From G963667675 sp965197565 (GTDB lineage: Bacteria; Chloroflexota; Dehalococcoidia; Lucifugimonadales; UBA3495): a stretch of DNA of 64,000 nucleotides. Positions within the stretch are counted from its first letter, which is position 1, and every line of letters begins with the position of its first letter. The translations under genes and the position numbers were made by a program. Below, in pieces: positions 53,071 to 61,138 of the stretch. The stretch is from assembly GCA_965197565.1 (NCBI GenBank), contig CBDANK010000002.1, positions 682,001 through 746,000 on the forward strand, written 5' to 3'. Below the pieces are notes generated by a model. It made no database searches. It was not told the origin of the DNA and worked only from the letters and a program-made list of their open reading frames with translations.

Positions 53071-54096
53071 ATGGCTCAGGTTACTTTTGGGCTGTTCGAT
53101 TGGATTGACCGGAACAAAGCGCCCTTGCAACAGCTCTATGAAGAACGGTTTCAGCTTCTGGAAGCCGCGGACGCCGCGGGTTTCTTTTGTTACCATCTGG
53201 CGGAGCACCACGCGACGCCCTTGGGCATGGCCCCCTCGCCCGCGCTGTTCCTTACCGCCGCGGCGCAGCGCACCCAACGTATCCGCTTGGGACCACTGGT
53301 CTACCTGCTGCCGCTCTACGATCCCCTGCGGCTCATCGAAGAAGTCTGTATGCTGGACCAACTGTCCGGCGGGCGGTTGGATTTGGGTGTTGGCCGCGGC
53401 GTCTCTCCTTACGAATTGGCTTATTTCGGTGTCGATGCCGCCGATGCACGGGCCATCTTCGACGAGACCCTGGCGGTCCTTGTCGCCGGGATGACCAACG
53501 AACGGCTCACCTTCGAAGGCGATAACCACCGCTACAAGAACGTGCCGATGGAACTGCGTCCTCTACAACAACCCTATCCGCCGCTATGGTATCCCACCCA
53601 CGTCCCGGAGAGCGTGGTATACGCAGCCAAGCACGGCTACAATTTTGTGAGTCTCGGCGCGGCGGCGCAGTTGCGCCAGAACATAGACCTTTACTGGGAG
53701 ACTTGGGAAGCGCACAAGCATGACCAGGGCCGGCTTAACGGCCACGTCGCCGAACCCAAGGTAGGCGCGCTCCGGCAAGTGTTCGTGGCGGATACCGATG
53801 AAGAGGCGTTGGCGGCGGCCCGCTCTGCCCACGCCGACTGGTACCGCTCTATCATGAAACTGTGGCACGAGCACGGCGACCACCACAATGATGTACTCTT
53901 CTCCTGGGATGCGTCTACCGAGCACCAGACCCTAATCTTTGGATCGCCGGCCCGCGTGCGCGAGCAAATGTCGAATTTGCTGGAGGCAAGTGGATGCAAC
54001 TATGTTGCTTGTTCCTTCGCTTGGGGCAGTTTCAGCCACCAGCAGATGCTGCACTCGCTGCGCCTGTTCGCCGAGGAAGTGATGCCCGCTTTATGA
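53071..54096 (+). CDS. Luciferase-like flavin monooxygenase (LLM class)
   Basis: A 341-residue TIM-barrel FMN-dependent monooxygenase. The start is ATG 53071 with GGAGGCG upstream; a longer frame to 52933 has no ribosome site. Marks: VTFGLFDWIDRNKAPLQQLYEERFQLLEAADAAGFFCYHLAEHHATPLGM, LTAAAQRTQRIRLGPLVYLLPLYDPLRLIEEVCMLDQLSGGRLDLGVGRGVSPYE and the RFD-like PPLWYPTHVPESV. These proteins hydroxylate or cleave organosulfur, amine, aldehyde or terpenoid compounds with reduced flavin. It sits between amidohydrolase copies 1 and 2. A degraded second copy is at 51034. Confidence 0.92.
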   Translation: MAQVTFGLFDWIDRNKAPLQQLYEERFQLLEAADAAGFFCYHLAEHHATPLGMAPSPALFLTAAAQRTQRIRLGPLVYLLPLYDPLRLIEEVCMLDQLSGGRLDLGVGRGVSPYELAYFGVDAADARAIFDETLAVLVAGMTNERLTFEGDNHRYKNVPMELRPLQQPYPPLWYPTHVPESVVYAAKHGYNFVSLGAAAQLRQNIDLYWETWEAHKHDQGRLNGHVAEPKVGALRQVFVADTDEEALAAARSAHADWYRSIMKLWHEHGDHHNDVLFSWDASTEHQTLIFGSPARVREQMSNLLEASGCNYVACSFAWGSFSHQQMLHSLRLFAEEVMPAL

Positions 54097-54109
54097 GGAA
54101 TACTTAGCA

Positions 54110-54138
54110 TTGACCGGCCTTAATGACCGGGGCATAAT
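54110..54138 (+). promoter_or_regulatory. Shared promoter, amidohydrolase copy 2
   Basis: TTGACC (54110-54115), 17 bp, CATAAT (54133-54138), 14 bp after the monooxygenase stop. Leader phrases GCAGCGGCTTGTCGAGAC and ATTGCAACAGCGG match copies 1 and 3. Confidence 0.74.
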
Positions 54139-54210
54139 CGTTGACCGCAGCGGCTTGTCGAGACGGACCGCTGCGAAAAATTGCAACAGCGGAAAACAGG
54201 AGAGTGAAGC

Positions 54211-55335
54211 ATGTCTGATTACCGGGTCATATCGTCGGATAACCATGTCGTCGAGCCGGCAGACCTATGGATCAGCCGGATCGAGTCGAAGTTCAAGGAC
54301 CGGGCGCCTCATATCGAATACATAGAAGGCGGCGACTGGTGGATCTGCGACGGCAAGAAAGTGCTCGACGTGGCTGACGCCGGCGCCCAAGCCGGAGTCA
54401 GGTTTGAAGAGCCGGAAAAGCTCAGCCGGCAGGCCAGCATCGAAGACGTGCGTCCGGGAGGCTACATTCCCGAGGAGCACGTCAAGGACATGGACATCGA
54501 CGGCATCGACGTGAGCATCGTCTATCCAACAGCGGGCTTGGCCCTCTATAACGTGGTAGCTGATGGCGAGCTACTGAGCTCCCTCTTCAGGACCTACAAC
54601 GACTGGGTCGGCGAGTTTTGCAGCGCATCTCCCAAACGGCTCAAGGGTATCGCCATGCTGAACGTGGATGACGTGGCGGATAGCATCAGGGAGATGGAGC
54701 GTTGCGCCAAGTTGGGCTTCTCCGGGGCCATGATCAGCGTCTATCCTCCGGAATACCGGGGTTACGATCATCCGGAATACGAGCCCCTGTGGGCGGCAGC
54801 TCAAGACCTTGGGATACCCCTCAGTCTCCACGTGGGCACCAATCGCACACCGGGCCTGGAATCTCAAAGCATCGTTACTTCTCCCACCGCTTACATGACC
54901 AACCTGGACCATTGGGTGCGAATGTCTCTGGCCAGGATGATCTTTAGCGGCGTCTTTGAGCGCTATCCCAAACTTCAAGTGGGCTCGGTGGAGCAGGAGC
55001 TATCCTGGGCGCCCCACTTCATCGAACGTCTCGACTACAATTACACCCAAAGAATCCAGGGCGTCACTCAGGAATGGCGCTTCAAAGGGGATACGCTTCC
55101 CAGCGACTTCTTCCACAACAACATCTTCCTGGGCTTCTAGGAGGATGCTTTAGGCATCCGGGACCGCGACATCATAGGCGTGGACCAATTGCTGTGGGGC
55201 GGAGATTACCCTCATGTGGAATCGACCTTCCCCAGGAGCCGCGAGATCATCGAAGAAATCCTGGTGGACTGCACCGACGAAGAAAAGGCCAAGATAGCCG
55301 GCGGCAATAGCGCCAGGATATACAACCTTAACTAA
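54211..55335 (+). pseudogene. Amidohydrolase paralogue 2, interrupted by in-frame TAG
   Basis: The frame is colinear with copy 1 from MSDYRVISSDNHVVEPADLW to IYNLN, but codon 310 is TAG (55138-55140). The intact copies have Gln in the conserved phrase LGFQEDA, so this is a CAG-to-TAG change. The predicted product stops before GGDYPHVESTFP, which carries the last metal-binding Asp, so it should be inactive. The remainder (EDALGIRDRDII onward) is undamaged, so the mutation is recent or is bypassed. Promoter, leader, ribosome site (CAGGAG) and terminator are all intact. Confidence 0.85.
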
Positions 55336-55370
55336 AGTCGGCGCTCTATCTCGTCGGGCTTTGGCTCTCT

Positions 55371-55405
55371 CGGCAGGCGCTCCCGGCGGGGCGCCTGCCG
55401 TTTTT
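55371..55405 (+). terminator. Terminator after amidohydrolase copy 2
   Basis: CGGCAGGCGC and GCGCCTGCCG form a 10-bp stem followed by five T. Near-copy of the terminator at 52881. Confidence 0.85.
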
Positions 55406-55439
55406 GGCGGTTAGGCCAATCATTGGGACCGGAGAGGAA

Positions 55440-55664
55440 CAGGGTCTTTTCATTCTCGTAAATGTCATTCTGAGCCGTGGGCGAAGAATCTAAGAGTCTT
55501 CGGCAAGAACCTGGTCCGAGTACCGAAGAAAGAGAATGCAGTCAAGGATTTTAGACCCTTCGCGGAGTTTATCTTGAGCCTAGTCGAAAGGCTCAGGGTG
55601 ACATTGGAGAGTGGCTCAGAGCCTGCCCCGGCGTAGGCCGGGGGTGACAATGAAAAGACCCTGC
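55440..55664 (+). repeat. Family-A dispersed repeat, best-preserved copy
   Basis: 225 bp with perfect 15-bp inverted ends CAGGGTCTTTTCATT and AATGAAAAGACCCTG. Inside: GTCATTCTGAGCCGTGGGCG, GAAGAATCTAAGAGTCTTCGG, AAAGAGAATGCAGTCAAGG, GAGTTTATCTTGAGCC and GGGTGACA. The other copies in this window can be aligned to it. Confidence 0.78.
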
Positions 55665-55678
55665 CAGAGAGGAATACC

Positions 55679-56896
55679 TAAACTAAAGCCAAGGTGAAAC
55701 CTGCATAGGCATCCGATAAAATCGGGGGAGTTGCATAGGCTACAAGGTGATTAGAAGCGTGGTCGGTGTTGGGTATGGGAGAGATAAGCCGGTTTCTCGA
55801 ACAGTGGGAAATGGATGTGTCCGGTCTGCGCAGGCGGCTAATTCTGGCTCCGACGCCCCGCGAACGGGAGCGGTGGCACGCTCTCTGGCTGCTAGCCCAG
55901 GGTTGGACCGCTTCGGCGGTGGCCGAGGCGCTGGAACGGGATCCTCATACCATAGGACGGTGGCTTGGCGCCTTCGGCGAAGGCGGTCCTGCGGCCTTGG
56001 CCTTCGAGCAGTCCGGGGGTTCCCCCCCGCCCTGGAAGAGGCGCAGCAGGCGGCGGTGCAGGAACTGCCTGCCAATGTGGATATCGGCCTAGCCAACTGG
56101 AACTGGAAAGCTGTCTGGAAGTTTGTCTTGGAACGTTTCGGCATCAGCCTGAGCCGCAGCAGCTGCCTGAACTGGCTGCACCGCCTGGGATTCGTGCTCA
56201 AGCGTCCTAAGAAGCGGCTGGTCAAGGCCGATGAAGCGCGGCGAGAGGCCTTCGTGGCAGAGTACGCTGCCCTGGCGTGTGAGGCGCAAGAGACCGGGGA
56301 GAAGATCTTCTTCGTTGATGAGGCCCACTTCCGGGCGGACGCTGAGTTGCGGGGTAAGTGGGCGCTGAAGGGAGAGCCGGCCCTGGTGGACTCGACCAGC
56401 CCGCGCCGTGGTGAGAGGCCTGCTACTACTCGGCAGTGTGTCTGGAGACGGGCGAGGTGGAATGGATGGAACTGGAGGGGAACAGCAATAGCGGAACATC
56501 CGCAGCCTTCCTGGAGCAGTTGAGAGAGAGGTACGGCGGGCGTCTGAACGTGATCTGGGATAACGCGCCAGCGCACCGTGGCCCGGCGATGCGGTCATAC
56601 CTGGAGACCCCCGGTCTGAACCTGCGGCTGGTGAATCTGCCGGGGTACAGCCCGGACTTCAACGCCGACGAGGCGGTCTGGAGATGGGTGAGAGAGGAAG
56701 CCACCGGGAACCTGTGCCTGGGAACTAAAGCCTTGGTGCAGGAGAGGGTGAGCGGCTTCCTCGCCCGCCTGTCCAGGAGGAAGGATGAGGTCAAACAGCG
56801 GTGCCGGATCCTGCACTTAAGGGCCGAGAAGCTGCAAAACTCCCAACCCGGTTCCCAGCACCACCCAAATGCACATCCCACCTTGGCTTTAGTTTA
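55679..56896 (+). mobile_element. IS630-family insertion sequence, frameshifted
   Basis: Inverted ends AACTAAAGCCAAGGTG (55681-55696) and its complement (56879-56894) are flanked by TA on both sides, the normal IS630 target duplication. The insertion site is the TA of GAATAC-TA-GTATTGAC, which is uninterrupted as GAATACTTAG.ATTGAC before copies 1 and 2. IS630 therefore entered the leader of amidohydrolase copy 3, just upstream of its -35 box. Confidence 0.85.
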
Positions 56897-56897
56897 G
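55766..56897 (+). pseudogene. IS630-family transposase in three frames
   Basis: The first segment (55766 to about 56030) is the helix-turn-helix part, with LAQGWTASAVAEALERDPHTIGRWL. The second (about 56020-56440) has NWLHRLGFVLKRPKKRLVKADEA and the first catalytic Asp in IFFVDEAHF. The third (about 56436-56897) has LNVIWDNAPAH and the last acidic residue in SPDFNADEAVWRWVREE. The first shift falls at a run of seven C (near 56027), where a slip or sequencing error is possible; the second is near 56430. Catalytic residues are all present across the frames. Confidence 0.85.
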
Positions 56898-56899
56898 TA

Positions 56900-56928
56900 T
56901 TGACTGGCCATAAGGCCAGGGTCATAAT
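56900..56928 (+). promoter_or_regulatory. Shared promoter, amidohydrolase copy 3
   Basis: TTGACT (56900-56905), 17 bp, CATAAT (56923-56928), directly after IS630. The leader keeps ATTGCAACAGCGG and CAGGAG. Confidence 0.73.
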
Positions 56929-56989
56929 TGTTGATCGCAGCAGCTTGGAGATAGGCTGATGCGAAAAATTGCAACAGCGGAAAACAGGA

Positions 56990-57038
56990 GTAATTGATGT
57001 CGCCGGCGCAGGGGCCTTGGCCGGAGTCAGGTTTGAAG
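56990..57038 (+). repeat. 49-bp duplicated segment overwriting a start codon
   Basis: Identical to 57175-57223 over 49 bp (GTAATTGATGTCGCCGG to CAGGTTTGAAG). The distal copy is in its normal place in the gene. The copy here replaces about 19 bp that in copy 2 hold the spacer and ATGTCTGATTA, joining CAGGA directly to CCGGGTCATATC. Confidence 0.85.
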
Positions 57039-58141
57039 CCGGGTCATATCATCGGATAACCACGTTGTCGAGCCGATTGACCTATGGACCATTAGGGGCG
57101 AGTCAAAGTTCAAGGACCGGGCGCCTCAAGAACGTATAGAAGGCGGCGACTGGTGGGTTTGCGACGGCCAGAAAGTAATTGATGTCGCCGGCGCAGGGGC
57201 CTTGGCCGGAGTCAGGTTTGAAGAGCCGGAAAAGCTCAGCCGGCGTCGAAGACGTGCGTCCGGGGGGATACATTCCCGAGGAACACGTCAAAGACATGGA
57301 CATCGACGGCATCGACGTGAGTATCGTCTATCCAACCGTCGGTCTCTTGCTCTATGGCGTGCCCGATGGCGAGTTGCTGAACTCCGCTTTCAGGACCTAC
57401 AACGATTGGGTCGCCGAGTTTTGCAGCGCGTCCCCCAAACGGCTCAAGGGTATCGCCATGCTAAACGTGGATGACGTGCCGGATAGTGTAAGGGAGTTGG
57501 AACGCTGCGCCAAGCTGGGCTTTGTCGGGGCTATGATCACCGTCTATCCTCCCGAGGCGCGGTCCTACAATAAGCCGGAGTACGAACCCCTGTGGGCTGC
57601 CGCCCAGGACTTGGCAATGCCCCTTAGCTTGCACATCGCCACTAATCGTCCCGGCGCAGGTCAGGAGTTCCAGGACGTCGATACCTCTACCTCTGCATTT
57701 ATAACCAACGTCGACCATTGGGTGCGGATGTCTCTTTCCCATATCATCTTTAGCGGCGTGTTTGAACGATATCCCAAATTACAAGTGGGATCGGTGGAGC
57801 AGGAGCTATCCTGGGCCCCTCATTTCTTGGAACGGATGGACTACACTTACACTCAGAGAGTCCAAGGAGTATCCCAAGAGTGGCGGTTCAAAGGCGATGC
57901 GCTGCCCAGCGACTACTTCCACAGCAACGTGTTCCTCGGCTTCCAGGAAGATGCTATGGGCATCCGGGACCGCGACATCATCGGTGTGGATAATTTGACG
58001 TGGGGCGGGGATTACCCCCACGTAGAATCGACCTTCCCCAGGAGCCGCCAGATCATCGAAGAAATCCTGGTGGACTGCACCGAGGAGGAAAAGGCCAAAA
58101 TCGCCGGCGGCAATAGCGCCAGGATATACGGCTTCGATTAA
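57039..58141 (+). pseudogene. Amidohydrolase paralogue 3, start lost and frameshifted
   Basis: The coding sequence is recognisable from RVISSDNHVVEPIDLW to SARIYGFD. The start codon is gone, replaced by the 49-bp duplication, and about 8 bp are missing after KLSR (near 57242) relative to copy 2, which shifts the frame. An open frame from TTG 57179 rejoins the correct frame downstream and runs 320 residues, keeping GDYPHVESTFPRSR, but it would lack the first barrel strand and the SDNH metal segment. It has no good ribosome site. From residue ~25 of that frame on, the sequence is intact, so the damage is confined to the 5' part. Confidence 0.83.
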
Positions 58142-58175
58142 GACCGCCCGGCGGCCCAACCCCCACCCAAAGACA

Positions 58176-58208
58176 GCGGGCGCCCTTTTTCAAGGGCGCC
58201 CGCTTTTT
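58176..58208 (+). terminator. Terminator after amidohydrolase copy 3
   Basis: A 12-bp stem GCGGGCGCCCTT/AAGGGCGCCCGC followed by TTTTT. It lies between the convergent ends of copies 3 and 4. Confidence 0.85.
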
Positions 58209-58240
58209 GTGCGTCCGGACCCAAGCTTTGGGGTCGGGTC

Positions 58241-59371
58241 CTAATTCAGCTTGTATACCCTGGCGGCGTTGCCTCCGGCGATCTTTGCTTTTTCTTCCTC
58301 GGTGCAGTCTGCCAGGATCTCCTCGATGATCTGGCGGCTCCTGGGGAAGGTCGACTCTTGATGAGGATAGTCTCCACCCCAAAGCAAATTATCTACGCCA
58401 ATGATGTCGCGGTCCCTGATGCCTAAAGCATCTTCCTGGAAACCAAGGAACACGTTGCTGTGGAAGTAGTCGCTGGGAAGCAAGTCCGAATTGATGCCAA
58501 AGGCATAGTCGCCGTTGGCCCTCTGGGAGTATTGGTAGTCAATCCGGTCCAAGAAGTGGGGAATCCAGGATAGCTCCATCTCCACTGAGCCCACTTGGAG
58601 TTTCGGATAACGCTCAAACACTCCGCTGAAAATCATGTCGGAGAGGGACACGCGCACCCAGTGATCGGAGTTGGCCAGATAGGAGGGCTTCACCCGGAGG
58701 TTCGTCCCTTCCTTCACCCAATTTTGTTGGCCCGGGCCTATGCGGTTTGTGACGATGTGGAGGCCAAGGGGCATTTCAAGGTCCTGGGCCGCAGCCCACA
58801 AGGGTTCATATTCGGCCCCGTCGTATCCCCTGTCTTCAGGGGGATACACCGTAATCATGCCGCCGGCAAGGCCATTCTTCGCGCAACGCTCCAGCTCTTT
58901 AACCGCCAACTTCACGTCGTCTACGTTGAGCATGGCGATGCCTTTGAGACGCTTGGGGAACGGCTTGCAGAACTCGGCCAGCCAGTCGTTGTACACCCTA
59001 AACATCTCGTCCACGAGATTGCCGTCCGGTACGTTGTACAACAAAAGGCCGACAGTAGGATAAACGATGCTCACGTCAATCCCGTCGATATCCATGTCCT
59101 TGACGTGTTCCTCGGGGATGTAGCCTCCGGGTCGGACCTCTTCAAATGTAGTAGTAAAGGTTAGATTTTCCGGTTCTTCGAACCTCATGCCCGTCTGGGA
59201 CCCGGCGGAAACGCCGAGCAGCCTCTGGCTGTCGCAGTACCACCAGTCGCCGTCCCCTTCACGGACAATGTGCGGGATCCGGTCCTTGTACTTGGCTTCG
59301 GTCCTGCTGGTCCACAGGTCAGCCGGCTCAAAAACGTGGTTGTCCGAGGATATTACCCTGTAATCAGACAT
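58241..59371 (-). CDS. Amidohydrolase family (ACMSD-like), paralogue 4
   Basis: A 376-residue intact paralogue on the minus strand. The start is ATG 59371 with AAAGGAGGG upstream; a longer frame to 59578 has no ribosome site. It has SSDNHVFEPADLWTSRTEAKYKDRIPH, DMDIDGIDVSIVYPTVGLLLYNVPDG, EMPLGLHIVTNRIGPG (His), DMIFSGVFERYPKLQVGSVEMELSWIPHF and LLWGGDYPHQESTFPRSR (Asp). A short insert (NWVKEGTNLRVKPSY) distinguishes it from the others and may change the substrate pocket. It ends with TAG. The divergent neighbour is a hydantoinase. Confidence 0.9.
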   Translation of the reverse strand: MSDYRVISSDNHVFEPADLWTSRTEAKYKDRIPHIVREGDGDWWYCDSQRLLGVSAGSQTGMRFEEPENLTFTTTFEEVRPGGYIPEEHVKDMDIDGIDVSIVYPTVGLLLYNVPDGNLVDEMFRVYNDWLAEFCKPFPKRLKGIAMLNVDDVKLAVKELERCAKNGLAGGMITVYPPEDRGYDGAEYEPLWAAAQDLEMPLGLHIVTNRIGPGQQNWVKEGTNLRVKPSYLANSDHWVRVSLSDMIFSGVFERYPKLQVGSVEMELSWIPHFLDRIDYQYSQRANGDYAFGINSDLLPSDYFHSNVFLGFQEDALGIRDRDIIGVDNLLWGGDYPHQESTFPRSRQIIEEILADCTEEEKAKIAGGNAARVYKLN

Positions 59372-59507
59372 GTCGCGCCCTCCTTTTTCTAGAACATTAG
59401 TCTGTCTGCACCGGCCTATACTACTATACCCGGATTGCGCTGCTGCGAAATCTCTCGGCACGGCCCCCGCCCGAGGCACAAAAGCGCCCTCACCGATAGT
59501 GGCGACA

Positions 59508-59536
59508 ATTATGCTATCGCCCTTGGGTGTAGTCAA
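59508..59536 (-). promoter_or_regulatory. Shared promoter, amidohydrolase copy 4
   Basis: On the minus strand: TTGACT (59536-59531), 17 bp, CATAAT (59513-59508). The leader is about 130 nt, longer than in the other copies. The spacing and hexamers match copies 1-3 although the gene is on the other strand. Confidence 0.72.
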
Positions 59537-59611
59537 GAGTGGGTTTTCGTCGGGTAGAATAGTGAAACACGGTTTCAATGTCTAGAATAGAACTTGCTGG
59601 AGGATAGGACC

Positions 59612-60985
59612 ATGAGCATCTTAATCAAAAACGGGCACATTTTCACCGCTGTTGACAATTACGTGGCCGACATTCTGGTTGATGAGGGAAAGGTCCGCAC
59701 TATCGGCATCGACCTCGCCGCCCAAGCGGACAAAACCGTCGACGCCAGCGGCAAATACGTAATACCCGGAGGCATCGATCCCCACACCCACCTCGACTTC
59801 CCTTTCGGCGGGACCGTCTCCTCCGACGACTTCCGCACCGGCACCATTGCCGCCGCTATTGGAGGAACCACCAGTATCGTCGATTTCGCGGTACAACAGC
59901 GGGGCCACTCTCTGTCGGAGTCGTTGGACCTGTGGCATCAGAAAGCCGAAGGCCGGGCCGCCATCGATTACGGGTTCCACATGATTATCCTCGACTTGCC
60001 CGATAGCCGCTTGCCTGAGATGGACGACATGGTCAAACAGGGCGTGACCAGCTTCAAGATGTTCATGGCCTACTTGGGGGCGGTGATGGTGGACGACACC
60101 ACCATTTTCAAGGCTATGGGCCGGGCGGCCGACAACGGCGCTTTCATCTGTCTGCACGCGGAACACGGCCACATGATCGATGTTCTGGTTAAAGAGGCCC
60201 TGGCCGGTGGCAACACCGCCCCCAAGTTCCACGCCTCCACCCGCCCCCCGACAACCGAGGCGGAAGCCACTCACCGGGCGATCCGGATGGCGGAAATCGC
60301 CGGCGCCCCGGTTTATTTCGTCCACCTTAGCTGCGCCGAGGCTTTGCAGGAGGTCCAAGCGGCCCGGGCCCAGCAAAAGTACGTCTATGCCGAGACTTGC
60401 CCCCATTACCTTACCTTGGACGACAGCATGTACGATCAGGAAGGATTTGAAGGGGCGAAATATGTTCTTACTCCGCCGTTGAGGGAGAGCTGGCACCAAG
60501 ACGAGCTGTGGAAGGGGCTGCGCCGGAATGACCTACAGGTGGTGTCGACCGACCATTGCGCTTTCCGGTTCAGCGACCAAAAGACCCTGGGCAGAGGGGA
60601 TTTCTCAAAGATACCCAACGGAGGTCCGGGCATTGAGAACCGGCTCAACCTACTCTACACCAAGGGAGTGACTTCAGGACTGCTGGACATGAACCGGCTT
60701 GTGGAGATCTTCTCGACCGCTCCGGCCAAGCTTTTCGGGTTGTTTCCCCGCAAGGGCACCATCGCAGTGGGCAGCGATGCCGATATTGTGGTGTTTGACC
60801 CCGACGAGGAGTCGGTCATCAGTGCTCAGACTCACCACATGAACGTGGACTACAACCTGTATGAAGGAATGAAAGTCAAGGGCGTGCCTCAAGCGGTCAT
60901 TGCCAATGGGCAGCTTGTTGTTGAGGATGGGAAGTACGTCGGCACTCCCGGAGACGGCCGTTTTCTCAAGCGGGGAACATTGTAG
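59612..60985 (+). CDS. Dihydropyrimidinase/hydantoinase family cyclic amidohydrolase
   Basis: About 457 residues from ATG 59612 (GGAGG 8 bp upstream). It is a binuclear zinc TIM-barrel hydrolase that opens dihydropyrimidine, hydantoin or related cyclic amide rings. HxH is in GGIDPHTHLDFPFGG; the carboxylated Lys is in GVTSFKMFMAYLG; further ligands are in CLHAEHGHMIDVL, APVYFVHLSCAEAL, YAETCPHYLTL and VVSTDHCAF (Asp). The C-terminal strand domain with AVGSDADIVVFDPDEE and MNVDYNLYEGMKVKGVPQAVIANGQLVVEDGKY is complete. It lies divergent from amidohydrolase copy 4 and convergent with copy 5. It points to nitrogen-containing cyclic substrates for this island. Confidence 0.93.
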   Translation: MSILIKNGHIFTAVDNYVADILVDEGKVRTIGIDLAAQADKTVDASGKYVIPGGIDPHTHLDFPFGGTVSSDDFRTGTIAAAIGGTTSIVDFAVQQRGHSLSESLDLWHQKAEGRAAIDYGFHMIILDLPDSRLPEMDDMVKQGVTSFKMFMAYLGAVMVDDTTIFKAMGRAADNGAFICLHAEHGHMIDVLVKEALAGGNTAPKFHASTRPPTTEAEATHRAIRMAEIAGAPVYFVHLSCAEALQEVQAARAQQKYVYAETCPHYLTLDDSMYDQEGFEGAKYVLTPPLRESWHQDELWKGLRRNDLQVVSTDHCAFRFSDQKTLGRGDFSKIPNGGPGIENRLNLLYTKGVTSGLLDMNRLVEIFSTAPAKLFGLFPRKGTIAVGSDADIVVFDPDEESVISAQTHHMNVDYNLYEGMKVKGVPQAVIANGQLVVEDGKYVGTPGDGRFLKRGTL

Positions 60986-61071
60986 CCAATCCCAACTAAC
61001 GGGCCGCGAAGGCTCTGAGGCTCTTCATGGGAGGTTCACGGCTGGGAAGTCCGCGGTCCTTGGGAGAACAA

Positions 61072-61101
61072 CAACAGGCGCTCCCGAGAGAGCGCCTGTT
61101 G
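61072..61101. terminator. Hairpin between convergent hydantoinase and amidohydrolase copy 5
   Basis: CAACAGGCGCTC and GAGCGCCTGTTG form a perfect 12-bp stem with a 6-base loop. The minus strand continues TTGTTCT, a modest T-rich tail, so it may serve both genes. Confidence 0.7.
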
Positions 61102-61138
61102 AAAAGAGCGAAAGTCCGGCCTGATAGAGGGTCTAATT

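Noticed and set aside
13081..55140. TAG might be recoded as an amino acid, since two genes have clean internal TAG codons
   Set aside because: TAG is the ordinary final stop of many genes here, including the VOC gene at 33160, the SDR at 34457, DUF1501 at 45473 and amidohydrolase copies 4 and 5. Ordinary nonsense mutation is the simpler reading.
57179..58141. Treating amidohydrolase copy 3 as a functional shorter gene
   Set aside because: The frame has no ribosome site and lacks the first barrel strand and the SDNH metal segment that all intact copies keep.
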